This document shows positions 52,812 to 61,731 of a stretch of DNA of 64,000 nt, piece after piece. Made by a program: the position numbers and the translations under genes. Origin of the DNA: Noviherbaspirillum soli (lineage in GTDB: Bacteria > Pseudomonadota > Gammaproteobacteria > Burkholderiales > Burkholderiaceae_D). How positions within the stretch are numbered: position 1 is the stretch's first letter; every line of letters begins with the position of its first letter. The stretch spans positions 1-64,000 of the forward strand of contig NZ_JACYOX010000013.1 of assembly GCF_015352955.1 (NCBI RefSeq), in the 5' to 3' direction. Below the pieces are notes generated by a model, which ran no database searches, was not told the origin of the DNA, and saw only the letters and a list, made by a program, of their open reading frames with translations.

Positions 52812-54254
52812 GTGAAAAAACCATTTAAGAAAGTACTTGTCGGCCTAGTCGGATTGGCCTTGCTGACTTCCGCGTTGAACTCTCATGCCGGGCTGCAGGA
52901 TGCGCTGGACGGGATGTTCATGGCCAACGCCACGTCGCCGGCGGCGTTCGAGAGCCAGACGCGCGGCGGGTTTGTCGGCGGCGGGCTGGGTGTGCGTGCG
53001 CCGATACGAAGCATCAACCTCGTGGCATTTGACCCGCCACGGTTTTCTGCCGGATGCGGCGGCATCGATCTGTTCGGCGGCTCGTTCAGCTTCATCAATG
53101 CGGACCAGATAGTCGCGTTGTTCAGGCAGATTGCCGCCAATTCGATTGGACTGGCCTTCAAGGCAGCGATTGACGCGATCAATCCGCAACTGGGCAACCT
53201 GATGCAAAACTTTCAATCGGCCATGCAGTCGCTGAACGAAAACATGAAGAATACGTGTGCGATCGCGAACCAGGTAGTGAAAGGGTTTAGTGATCCGAAT
53301 GCCAGGGCTGAAATGGCCCAGACTGGTGCTGCCGCCGGCGAGGCAGCAGTCGGTGCGTTCAGCGACCTTATGGGCGGCATCACCCAACTCTTTACCTCCC
53401 CCAAGAAGACTGTAGCTGACGCCAACGAGAACGGCACCTGCGGCGACTGCGGCAATCCAGTCTGGAAGGCGCTGGCAGACTCTAACCCCGGACAATTGCT
53501 TGGCGATCCAGGATCATCGCAAATCGATGCCGCTAGTGATAACGAGATCATCATGAGCCTGATCGGTTCAGTTGTTATCTCCCCGGCAGACAAGGAAGAG
53601 ACGGACGCCAATGCCAAGCCGAAATCGGACCCAGGTTCCGAGAAATCACCGCCACTGACGATCACGCAGCTACGTGCCGGCAACACAAATGGCAATCCCT
53701 TCAAAGTGCTGTACTGCGACGATAGCAAGGAACGCAACAAGTGTCTGATCGTGAAGGAAAAGGATTTCAACTTCCCGGGCACCCTCGGTTACACCAACCA
53801 GATGCTGTTCGGTGACAAGGACGGCGGAACTGTCCAGGCCACGTCGATCGTCGGCAAACTGACGGACTGCTCCACGAGCAAGTGCGGCTTTACCGCCTCG
53901 CAACAGGTGTTTATCAACTCTGTGCGCCCACCGCTTCTCGGATTGATCAAGGACGTGCAGGCGCACGGCGGCGCAGTCGAGCAAATTGCGCGCAACCTCG
54001 CGCCCGTTATCGCCGATGAACTCGCTGAAAAGTATGGCACGGCCGCTGTAACCGCCGCCAAAAAAGCGTGGGATGGCGTCAAGGTCACTCAACCGGACTT
54101 CGTGCCACGCGCACTGGAGGAGCGGGCTCGCGAACTGGCGGCTGTTCGATTATCGGCAGAATCCAATAACAAGCGCGTGCTCGATGCTGCCGCCATGGTC
54201 AAGCAGATCATATCCAAGAACTCTGCTGTTTTCGTCCAAACCAGCGCTAATTAA
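52812..54254 (+). CDS. traH: TraH, pilus assembly protein
   Basis: A 480-residue exported protein from GTG 52812 (signal peptide ending NSHAGL). Typical runs: NLVAFDPPRFSAGCGGIDLF, GGSFSFINADQIVALFRQI, AIDAINPQLGNLMQNFQ and NENMKNTCAIANQVV. C-terminal coiled region. TraH acts in pilus extension and mating-pair formation. Nine bases separate it from traG. Confidence 0.94.
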   Translation: MKKPFKKVLVGLVGLALLTSALNSHAGLQDALDGMFMANATSPAAFESQTRGGFVGGGLGVRAPIRSINLVAFDPPRFSAGCGGIDLFGGSFSFINADQIVALFRQIAANSIGLAFKAAIDAINPQLGNLMQNFQSAMQSLNENMKNTCAIANQVVKGFSDPNARAEMAQTGAAAGEAAVGAFSDLMGGITQLFTSPKKTVADANENGTCGDCGNPVWKALADSNPGQLLGDPGSSQIDAASDNEIIMSLIGSVVISPADKEETDANAKPKSDPGSEKSPPLTITQLRAGNTNGNPFKVLYCDDSKERNKCLIVKEKDFNFPGTLGYTNQMLFGDKDGGTVQATSIVGKLTDCSTSKCGFTASQQVFINSVRPPLLGLIKDVQAHGGAVEQIARNLAPVIADELAEKYGTAAVTAAKKAWDGVKVTQPDFVPRALEERARELAAVRLSAESNNKRVLDAAAMVKQIISKNSAVFVQTSAN

Positions 54255-54263
54255 GGAAACGCA

Positions 54264-57200
54264 GTGCTTACTTTTCCCGTCTACGTCCTGGGTGACGCTT
54301 CGTCGTTTTACTCGGTTTTGAACAGTGTGGCGATGATATTTGGCCAGAAGGGCTTCATCCTTTCCACGCAACTGGCCGCCGGGCTTGTTGCATTGCTTGC
54401 CTGTCTGGCCGGTGCCTTGGGCAAGATGGCAGGCGACAGCAAGATGGGTCAGCATCCCATCACAACCCCGATCATGTTCGCGGGCATGGTGGCATTCATG
54501 TCCATACCCACGAGCGTCGTCATTGAAGACATCTACTCGGGCCAGACGGCAAAAGTCGATAACGTGCCGCTCATCATTACCGCGCCGGCCAGTCTCTTCA
54601 CAACCGGCGCCTACAAGATTTTCGACTATTCGAATACGGCCTACCAGAACGTAAACGGCAGCTACATGTCTGTCTCGACATCCGGCTATGTCATGCCGCT
54701 GAAGTTACTGTTGTCGTTGAGGCGGGGCATCACCAGCACGGAGCCATATCTTGCTGCGAGCGTTCAGCAATTCATTATCGACTGTGTGCCGGGGTCGACC
54801 ACGTTTTTGAAAGGCGATGTGACCGGCGGCTATGGGCAAGCCCCCGACATGTTGGCATACATCGTTGAGAAAGCCCGTCCATCCGGCCTGACAAATTACT
54901 ACGACGTTTCAAACATTCCAAATGGGACGGCAATGGCATGTCCGGACGCCGGACAGAAGATCCTGACGGCCGCCACGGCTTTCTACAATAGCAAGAAGTT
55001 TGAAAATCTGGTCAACAAGAACGCGAACGAGAAAAATCCGAATGACCCCAAAGGCCAATTCAAGCTGGCCGACGTTGAGTCCGCGATTACAAACATCGGG
55101 CAGGTCGGCGGCATGGTGGGTTCCAGCCAGCAGGACACCCGCGCCTATGCGCTCAATGCGCTGCTGTATGACACGGTCAACGATACGTTCCGTTGCATGG
55201 ACAGCACAGCCAGCCAGCAGGACTTCAGTACGTGCACCTTGACCCTGAACCAGGCATTCGAGAAATGGAAGGCCGAGTCCGCGTCGAACGGGACATTCTT
55301 TACCAAGATGATGACCCCGGCGATCGTCTTCCTCCAGCTGATGTTTTTTGGATTCGCACCGATCGTCATCCTCTATAGCTTGTTCAAAGGTGCGGGCGCA
55401 TTGCCGCTGTATATAAAATATCTTGGTTTTGGCGTATGGACCAGTTCCTGGCTGCCCTTTGCGGCCGTCATCCAGATGTATATCCAGTCCAATGTCTCCG
55501 ACAAGCTCATTGCCATTCAAAATGGGACAGGCGTACTTACCCCTGCAAGCCTGAATGCGCAATTCGACGTTCTCGGCACCCGCCTGGCGCTCGCTTCGGA
55601 TCTTCTCGCGGCGACCCCGATGGTCTCCCTTGCACTTCTGTCCGGTTCGATTTATTCCTTGAGCAGCCTCGCTGGGAAATGGAATGGCCAAGGCCACACC
55701 GAACCGAGCCAGATCACGCCGCCAGTAGCAAGTGCAGCCCCGGTGATGGCCAGCATGGCATCCGCCGTCGACCGCCAGCACGGCTCCGTGACCGGCGAGA
55801 ACGCCGTGAAAGGCGCGATGCGGTTCAATGTGGCAAACCAGTCAGGCATTGCAAGCGCGGAGTCACTCCGTGCTTCAGATATAGAAGCCAACTCACAAGC
55901 AATGCAGCGTCAACTGGCTGATGCAGATGCCAGCATACGAGCCGGCGTCTTGAGTATTGGCAACAGCAAAGTCGATTCGCAATATCAAGGCTACGAAATA
56001 GGAAATAAGATCGGCTTGTCAACTGAGCGCGGCAAGGGTATCCAGATTTCGAAAGAAGAAGCCCAAAACGTTGCCCAAGACAAAACCGCGACGCTTGCGC
56101 TCAACTCAAGCATCAGTGCTGCCATTGCTGGAGGGCTGATGAACAAAATCGGCGGCGGAGGCAAACTCAACCCCGCCCAAGCCCAGCAGGCAGTTCAGGA
56201 CAGCATCGCCTCGCAGACTGCAAAAAATCCCTCTTTTGCGGGCAAACTGTTTGGCGATGATGCTGCCGCGCGGGAGGAAGCTTGGGGAACTGTGGCCGCC
56301 GGCGCCTATACAGCCGCTTCAGTAGCGGCTGGCGTACTTACCGCGCCCGAAGGCGGCGCCGGCGGACTCGCGATGGCCGCTATGCGTACAACCGTTGGCG
56401 CTGCGTTTGCAAAGGGCACTGGTCGTGCAATTTCTTCCGTCGTGGGCGGGTCAAAGAACGTCGCGGGAAAACTTAAAAATATTGATGGGCGCGAACTGGC
56501 TCAACTCTTTTCTGACAATACCGACTCGAAAGCGAGTGCTGCCGCACAGATCGCCCTGAAACACACTGATTCTTTCAAATCTGCATCCTCCGAGAACCAG
56601 ACCGAAGCAGTCAAGGTGGTCAAAGAGTGGGGCATGACCGAAAAGAAAGGCGCTATGCACCAGGAATCCACGACCAGGTCGAATTTGAAGTCGGATACGC
56701 GCTCGCACAGCGACTTAGATACGGCAACTCAGATCTTTGGAAAAGCCCTGCAAAAATCGATTGCAAGTGAACAGTCCTATATAGCAAGTGTCTCGACCGC
56801 AACCGGTCAAACGATCTCGAAGGACATGGGGCCAGAGGCAGTCTTACAAGAGCTTAATGCGAACCCTGGAAGTCGACAGGCCAATGCTGAAAAGGCCTTC
56901 CAGCACCAGCAGCAGGATGCGCAGGGCTGGGCGCAAGCAATGAGCAAAGCTCAAACTTACATGGGCGATAAAAAATTCAAAAACCGGGACGACCATAACG
57001 CCGTTGTAGAGGCCTTCGCACTACAGATCAGGGACCCCAATTACGTCATGGGCGCAACAGACGCGCCTCGTTCGGATCACAATGCCCATTTGGCACAACC
57101 GAAGAAGGTGGATGAGGCAAAAGTAGACAAGCAAGTTGCACCGGTGGCGGCACGCACAGCTGACGCTGTTCCGACCACTATGGTCCCCAAAGTCGGAGAG

Positions 57201-57662
57201 GTTGCGGGAGCGGTAGGACACCTTGGTGAGACAACCGCTGGGGGTCGCCCCCCCGTCAAAGAGTTCGTTGCAGAGGCGAATAATCCAGCCAGCGGCGCCA
57301 ATCGCGGCGATGCTGCACTGAAATCGACAGGCCAAGCGGACATGATGCGGGACAGCCTGCATAGGCCAGACGCCCCTGCTGTGACCGATGTAAGCGATGG
57401 TGCAAAGGCTCTGGAAAATCGTCTCGGAAACTTCCAGGGCATCGCCTTTGCAGCTTCGGGCGCTGCCGCGGCTGGCTCAGCGCTTAGTGGCCGCATGAAC
57501 CGTGATGCTGGATTGGACGTCGAAGGAAAACCTATAAAAGGCGCGAATCCCCCAAATTCCCAACCAACAGCCGCATCCGGACCTGCCCCTTCTCCTGGTG
57601 CGGCACAGCCAGCCGCCAACCCACCGGGACGACCAGCTCGGCTTCCGAAAAGCAAGCGATAG
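54264..57662 (+). CDS. traG: TraG, mating-pair stabilisation/pilus assembly protein
   Basis: A 1132-residue protein. The N-terminal half has about five to six membrane helices and the TraG_N pattern (LTFPVYVLGDASSFYSVLNS, PITTPIMFAGMVAFMSIPTS). The C-terminal half is a long Ala/Gln/Ser-rich periplasmic or cytoplasmic region with helical repeats, ending in a Pro-rich basic tail. F TraG acts in pilus assembly, mating-pair stabilisation and entry exclusion with TraS. No TraS-like gene follows directly. A strong terminator ends the operon. Confidence 0.93.
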   Translation: MLTFPVYVLGDASSFYSVLNSVAMIFGQKGFILSTQLAAGLVALLACLAGALGKMAGDSKMGQHPITTPIMFAGMVAFMSIPTSVVIEDIYSGQTAKVDNVPLIITAPASLFTTGAYKIFDYSNTAYQNVNGSYMSVSTSGYVMPLKLLLSLRRGITSTEPYLAASVQQFIIDCVPGSTTFLKGDVTGGYGQAPDMLAYIVEKARPSGLTNYYDVSNIPNGTAMACPDAGQKILTAATAFYNSKKFENLVNKNANEKNPNDPKGQFKLADVESAITNIGQVGGMVGSSQQDTRAYALNALLYDTVNDTFRCMDSTASQQDFSTCTLTLNQAFEKWKAESASNGTFFTKMMTPAIVFLQLMFFGFAPIVILYSLFKGAGALPLYIKYLGFGVWTSSWLPFAAVIQMYIQSNVSDKLIAIQNGTGVLTPASLNAQFDVLGTRLALASDLLAATPMVSLALLSGSIYSLSSLAGKWNGQGHTEPSQITPPVASAAPVMASMASAVDRQHGSVTGENAVKGAMRFNVANQSGIASAESLRASDIEANSQAMQRQLADADASIRAGVLSIGNSKVDSQYQGYEIGNKIGLSTERGKGIQISKEEAQNVAQDKTATLALNSSISAAIAGGLMNKIGGGGKLNPAQAQQAVQDSIASQTAKNPSFAGKLFGDDAAAREEAWGTVAAGAYTAASVAAGVLTAPEGGAGGLAMAAMRTTVGAAFAKGTGRAISSVVGGSKNVAGKLKNIDGRELAQLFSDNTDSKASAAAQIALKHTDSFKSASSENQTEAVKVVKEWGMTEKKGAMHQESTTRSNLKSDTRSHSDLDTATQIFGKALQKSIASEQSYIASVSTATGQTISKDMGPEAVLQELNANPGSRQANAEKAFQHQQQDAQGWAQAMSKAQTYMGDKKFKNRDDHNAVVEAFALQIRDPNYVMGATDAPRSDHNAHLAQPKKVDEAKVDKQVAPVAARTADAVPTTMVPKVGEVAGAVGHLGETTAGGRPPVKEFVAEANNPASGANRGDAALKSTGQADMMRDSLHRPDAPAVTDVSDGAKALENRLGNFQGIAFAASGAAAAGSALSGRMNRDAGLDVEGKPIKGANPPNSQPTAASGPAPSPGAAQPAANPPGRPARLPKSKR

Positions 57663-57683
57663 AGCCTAGTTATGTCGGCAACA

Positions 57684-57717
57684 AAGCGGACCAGTGTAGC
57701 AACTGGTTCGCTTTTTT
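57684..57717 (+). terminator. Strong terminator after traG
   Basis: AAGCGGACCAGT (57684-57695) pairs with ACTGGTTCGCTT (57702-57713) with one G-T pair, then TTTTATAT. Between 57718 and 57924 nothing else was seen. Confidence 0.85.
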
Positions 57718-57924
57718 ATATACTTGCCAATTTCATTGGACCGTCGAGCAAACTTATAGGCTGCATCTGAGATTGCGGCGAGCGGTAGGCAACGAAATGC
57801 GCAATCCTGTTTTTACGGACCGGTGAAAACGATTGAGACGGAAAAGGAAGGGAGCGTGGAGGGCGAGACGAAGTAACAGCCAGACATGGCTGGGAGCAAT
57901 GAATGCCCCAGCCATGGCTTTGGT

Positions 57925-58545
57925 TCACATACTTTTAGAGACCATTGCCGCGGCGAGCCGGAAAAAAAGGTCGCGATCTCCATTGGTGTCATCGGGCGTG
58001 ATGACGTAGCGCCCACCGATGGCAAGGCTGGGCGTGGCTGATACCTGGTAGGCGATCAGATCCTCGTAAGACTTCTTCACCGCACTAGTAGAAATCTTTT
58101 CCCAGCTTTCCTCGAACTGGCGGATGCGCGCCATCCGCGCTGCCGTCGCCCAGGTGCGTGGATCATCCTGCTTCATCCCCTCCTGCTGAATCTGGGTATA
58201 GGCCGAACCGACGAAGTCATAGATTTTTGCTGGATCGGCCTTCAGCGCGGCGAAATATGCCCGCGCTGCAATGACGGTATCCCGCTGCGGCAGAGTAACC
58301 GGCACGAACTCCAGTTTCCACCCCGGAGGCAACGTTTCTCCCCATTGCGCAACAGAGGCGTGGTAAGCCGCGCACACCGGACAGGTGAAGGCAAAGAAAC
58401 AGAGTACCTTACGCGAGTCCGCTAACCGGAATCCGACTTCTCGAAAGGGCATTTGGGGCTGGGGCGGGGCGATCTTCTGCGCGCTGGCAAGGGCCGGCAC
58501 CGCAAGTAGTGCACCGGCCTGCGCAAGAAACGAACGACGATTCAT
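57925..58545 (-). CDS. DsbA-family thiol oxidoreductase
   Basis: A 206-residue exported protein with a twin-arginine-like start (MNRRSFLAQAGALLAVPALA), a thioredoxin fold with CFFAFTCPVCAAYHASV (CPVC near 54-57), a helical insert and cis-Pro in VSATPSLAIGG. It likely oxidises Cys-rich transfer proteins (TraU, TraN). Its first 137 bases overlap the end of the ATPase gene in another frame. Confidence 0.82.
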   Translation of the reverse strand: MNRRSFLAQAGALLAVPALASAQKIAPPQPQMPFREVGFRLADSRKVLCFFAFTCPVCAAYHASVAQWGETLPPGWKLEFVPVTLPQRDTVIAARAYFAALKADPAKIYDFVGSAYTQIQQEGMKQDDPRTWATAARMARIRQFEESWEKISTSAVKKSYEDLIAYQVSATPSLAIGGRYVITPDDTNGDRDLFFRLAAAMVSKSM

Positions 58546-60085
58546 ACAATTCTTCCTTAGTAAAATAACCTTTGTTGACTAACATGTCGAACAGCGACTC
58601 GCGCTTGGTTTGAACTTTCCATTCCTGAACGGTGGATTTCAGCTCCTTTTCCGTCAGCCTTCCTCTGAGGACGAACATGAAGGCAGATTCGACCGCACCC
58701 TCTGTGACGCCGATCGCATCGATGACCTGCTCGAGAGTGCAAATGCTTTCTTCGATCAGGATTTCGCCCAGCCGGGTCAGACGGCCCTGTTTGTACCGTG
58801 TGACCTGAGTTTCCAGCGCAGCAGTGATTTGCGTCAGTTCCGCCCAGCGATTGGCCACCAGCACCTCGCCCAGACGCCTGACCTCTGGCAGGATGGCATC
58901 CTGACCAACGATTTTCCGAACCTGGTCCATCGAGGTCACGCCTTCATTGGCCAGACGCACACCCGCTTGGGCCAGCGTCTCGAACTGCATCTGGCGTGCG
59001 GCCGCATTGAAGATAGGCTGCTCGCCCATGCCAGAAACTATCGCCGCCCTGACTGCCTTGTCAGCCTTGACCATCTCGATGACCGGCGTCTTGCCGGTAA
59101 ACTGCTGACCCTTATCCAGGCGCGGGAAATACAGGCCTTGCGCATCGATACCATGAAGTGCCATCCAGGCCGCGTCGAATTCGGATGGCTCCTGCCAGTC
59201 AAAGCCGGCGTCCGGGTCCACTGTTGGCACCAGACGCTGCGCTAAAACGCCGCGCAACGCTGCAGCCAGCGTTTGCGGATCTACTCCCAGTTCGATGAGC
59301 CGGGTGATCGCCAGCGCCGAGTTATTGGCGTGCAGAGTAGAGAGCACCAGGTGGCCCGTATTGGCAGCGCTCACAGCAATCTTGGCCGTCTCCGCGTCGC
59401 GAATTTCACCCACCAGGATGACATCAGGGTCTTGCCGCAAAATGGCGCGTAGTGCGTCCGGGAACGAGACATGCTGGTCGATGTTGACCTGGCCGATTCC
59501 CGGGATCACGTATTCCACCGGATTTTCAATCGTCATCAGGTTGCGCTTGCCGTCATTCAGGGCACCCAGCAGCCCATAAAGGGTGGTGGTTTTCCCCGAG
59601 CCAGTGGGTCCGCAGACCAGAAGCAGCCCTTGTGGCTCCTCGATCAGCTCTTCAAGGTAGTAACGCGTCATCGACGTCATGCGAATCGATTGCATGTCCA
59701 TAGCTGCGTTTGCCTGATCCAGCAGCCGGCATACGATCTTCTGGCCACCGACCACGGGGATTACAGACACACGCACATCGATACTGCGGTCCACATAGCG
59801 CAAGCGCATCCGGCCATCGAGCGAGTGGTGCCGGTCTGCCTGTGACATCTGCGATCGGGCTCGGATCTTTTCGTCGAACTGTTTGGCAGTCTGCGCGTCG
59901 ACCACGACGATTTCCTCCAACACGCCGCCGGCGCGGAAACAAATCTGACACTTGCCCTCTTGGTAGAGAAGATGAACGTCCGACACCCGCAGCCTCGCCG
60001 CATCATGGAATAGGTCGTTGAGTTGACGCGTCGCTTCACGGTCAACATGACCGATGGCGATAAATAAATCCGGTTCCTTGATCAT
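58409..60085 (-). CDS. GspE/PilT-type secretion ATPase
   Basis: A 558-residue traffic ATPase: Walker A GPTGSGKTTTLYG (about 161), Asp box TIENPVEYVIPG, Walker B QDPDVILVGEIRD (about 226) and His box TGHLVLSTLHANN (about 250). It lacks the Cys4 zinc finger of GspE. The C-terminal 200 residues form an unusual extension with GspE-N-like helical repeats (RLGEILIEESICTLEQVIDA). F-type systems normally have no VirB11/GspE ATPase, so this points to a second pilus-like machine or an extra motor. The last 45 codons overlap the dsbA gene. Confidence 0.88.
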   Translation of the reverse strand: MIKEPDLFIAIGHVDREATRQLNDLFHDAARLRVSDVHLLYQEGKCQICFRAGGVLEEIVVVDAQTAKQFDEKIRARSQMSQADRHHSLDGRMRLRYVDRSIDVRVSVIPVVGGQKIVCRLLDQANAAMDMQSIRMTSMTRYYLEELIEEPQGLLLVCGPTGSGKTTTLYGLLGALNDGKRNLMTIENPVEYVIPGIGQVNIDQHVSFPDALRAILRQDPDVILVGEIRDAETAKIAVSAANTGHLVLSTLHANNSALAITRLIELGVDPQTLAAALRGVLAQRLVPTVDPDAGFDWQEPSEFDAAWMALHGIDAQGLYFPRLDKGQQFTGKTPVIEMVKADKAVRAAIVSGMGEQPIFNAAARQMQFETLAQAGVRLANEGVTSMDQVRKIVGQDAILPEVRRLGEVLVANRWAELTQITAALETQVTRYKQGRLTRLGEILIEESICTLEQVIDAIGVTEGAVESAFMFVLRGRLTEKELKSTVQEWKVQTKRESLFDMLVNKGYFTKEELYESSFVSCAGRCTTCGAGPCQRAEDRPAPAPNALSRSRIPVSGLA

Positions 60086-60357
60086 GTGTTTTCAGCCTTG
60101 CAGACGTTTGGCTGACCGTAGAACTGTTGTGAGAGGAAGCGCTGCGTGCCGGTGTCAGCATGGATGCTGTATTTCAGCATTTCAAGCCGTGCGTCGGTAC
60201 TGAGCCAGTTGTGGCCAGCCCAGCGAATGCCATCCATGGCGATGCGTACCGGCGCTGCGCCACGGTCAACGCGCGTGCAGGAGTCGGGCGAGGCCACGAC
60301 GTACAGGGCAAATCCGATAGCAAGCGCGGAAGCCGCGCCCCCAATGATTGTTTTCAC
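60082..60357 (-). CDS. Exported hypothetical protein, 91 residues
   Basis: A GTG-started protein with an N-terminal hydrophobic segment (IIGGAASALAIGFALYVVA) and a periplasmic part with two Cys (SPDSCTRVDRG, QPNVCKAENT). Its stop overlaps the ATPase start by four bases, and it starts three bases after the transglycosylase stop: a tight operon. Unrecognised; its size and position recall small inner-membrane partners of secretion ATPases. Confidence 0.6.
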   Translation of the reverse strand: MKTIIGGAASALAIGFALYVVASPDSCTRVDRGAAPVRIAMDGIRWAGHNWLSTDARLEMLKYSIHADTGTQRFLSQQFYGQPNVCKAENT

Positions 60358-60359
60358 GG

Positions 60360-60782
60360 TTAATTTCCTAAGTTGAGGTTTTTCCAGACCTTCATGGCGT
60401 ATACCTCCTGTTTGTCCGTCGAGCGTGCGTTATAAGCTCCGACGGCTTTCCATGTGCGGCCATGCCGAACAAAGTTATTGGCGAGTACCCATGCCCCAAC
60501 ATTGACGTTCGTGCAGGGATCGAAAAGCCGCGAGCGGTCGATTCCCCACTTTCGAAGCGTGGGCAACCAGCTGTCGTTGATCTGCATGAGGCCGATATCC
60601 TCGCTGCCGTTGCTGTTGACATTCACCGCATTGGCTCGAAAGGAAGATTCGGTCTTTGCAATGGCCATCAACAATGACTTGTCGACCTTGTACCGGCTCG
60701 CCGCCTCATCGAAGCAGAAGGCATGGGCACTGAGGGAGAAGGCTGCCATCAAGGCAAAAGCAGATACAGTTCGGGTATTCAT
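60360..60782 (-). CDS. VirB1-like lytic transglycosylase
   Basis: A 140-residue SLT-domain enzyme with signal peptide (MAAFSLSAHAFC). The catalytic Glu 45 lies in MAIAKTESSFRANAV, then SEDIGLMQINDSWLPTL and VGAWVLANNFVRHG, and AVGAYNA. It opens the peptidoglycan for machine assembly. First gene of the minus-strand cluster with the ATPase and DsbA; transcribed divergently from the Sel1 gene. Confidence 0.88.
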   Translation of the reverse strand: MNTRTVSAFALMAAFSLSAHAFCFDEAASRYKVDKSLLMAIAKTESSFRANAVNVNSNGSEDIGLMQINDSWLPTLRKWGIDRSRLFDPCTNVNVGAWVLANNFVRHGRTWKAVGAYNARSTDKQEVYAMKVWKNLNLGN

Positions 60783-60835
60783 CCGTGTTATTATACAGAA
60801 ACAACACAGGTATTTATATCCAACCGGTATCCAAT

Positions 60836-61720
60836 ATGTATTTTTTTAGCAAACGACGACGCGCCATGCTGGCGCTTGGCCTGCTCGCAAGTCCCTTTTC
60901 AGTGGCGCAGGAAACTGCCGGTATGGCCGACAAGATGATGGCGGTGCTGGGCAGCGCCAAGGAAAGCACGGAAGTCCTGCGCGCCTGGAGCGCCTACCGC
61001 GCCGGCAGCAAGGCGGCCGTGGGGGAGATTTTCTCTCTGGCGCAGCAAGGCAATGCGACTGCCCAAAACTTCGCCGGTTGGATGCTCGATAACGGCAAGG
61101 GCGTCAAGAAAGACAGTGCTGCAGCGTTCAATTATTTCGTCGCTTCTGCGAAGACCTATCCGTTGGCCAAGTACAACGTCGGCGTCCTGTACTTTTTCGG
61201 CCGCGGCGTTACGAAAAATGAAGAACGCGCCTATGGGTTTTTCAAGGAGGCGGCGACCGGCGCCGGCGTTCAGCAGGCCCAGGTAAGGCTGGCGCTGCAT
61301 GCGCTTGCCAAGGGTGACCGGGATGAAGCATGGAAGTGGGCCAATGAAGCATCCAACCGGGGAAATGTCATCGGCTTCTATCTGATCGGTCGAATGTTGT
61401 ATGAAAAGAAGAGCTACAAGGAGTCTTATGCGTGGCTGATGAAGGCTGCACAGGCTTCCGAGCCCAATTCGCCGGCGCTCCTGTCCAAAATCTATGAACA
61501 GGGACTTGGCGCGGATAAAAATCCCGTCATGGCTGCGGCCTGGTGGATGATCTACACGGGCAAGAACAAGAACAAGGCCGGTGCGGGCGCCGTTGCTGCC
61601 TTCAACCTGGAAGCTGCTGAGAGCAGGGAGGCGACAGCATTTGCCAACAACTGGCTTGCGGCGCATGGAGACAGCCAGAAGGTCGACTACAAGAGCACAA
61701 TCTACGAAGTGTTCGGCTAG
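60836..61720 (+). CDS. Sel1/TPR-repeat exported protein
   Basis: A 294-residue protein from ATG 60836 (18 residues into a longer open frame). The signal region is MLALGLLASPFSVAQE. Sel1-like repeats are visible: GNATAQNFAGWMLDNGKGVK, YPLAKYNVGVLYFFGRGVTK, GNVIGFYLIGRMLYEKKSYK and NSPALLSKIYEQGLGADKNP. Such repeats scaffold envelope complexes. The TTAA target of the IS701-type element lies eight bases after its stop. Confidence 0.8.
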   Translation: MYFFSKRRRAMLALGLLASPFSVAQETAGMADKMMAVLGSAKESTEVLRAWSAYRAGSKAAVGEIFSLAQQGNATAQNFAGWMLDNGKGVKKDSAAAFNYFVASAKTYPLAKYNVGVLYFFGRGVTKNEERAYGFFKEAATGAGVQQAQVRLALHALAKGDRDEAWKWANEASNRGNVIGFYLIGRMLYEKKSYKESYAWLMKAAQASEPNSPALLSKIYEQGLGADKNPVMAAAWWMIYTGKNKNKAGAGAVAAFNLEAAESREATAFANNWLAAHGDSQKVDYKSTIYEVFG

Positions 61721-61731
61721 AAGGTGATTAA

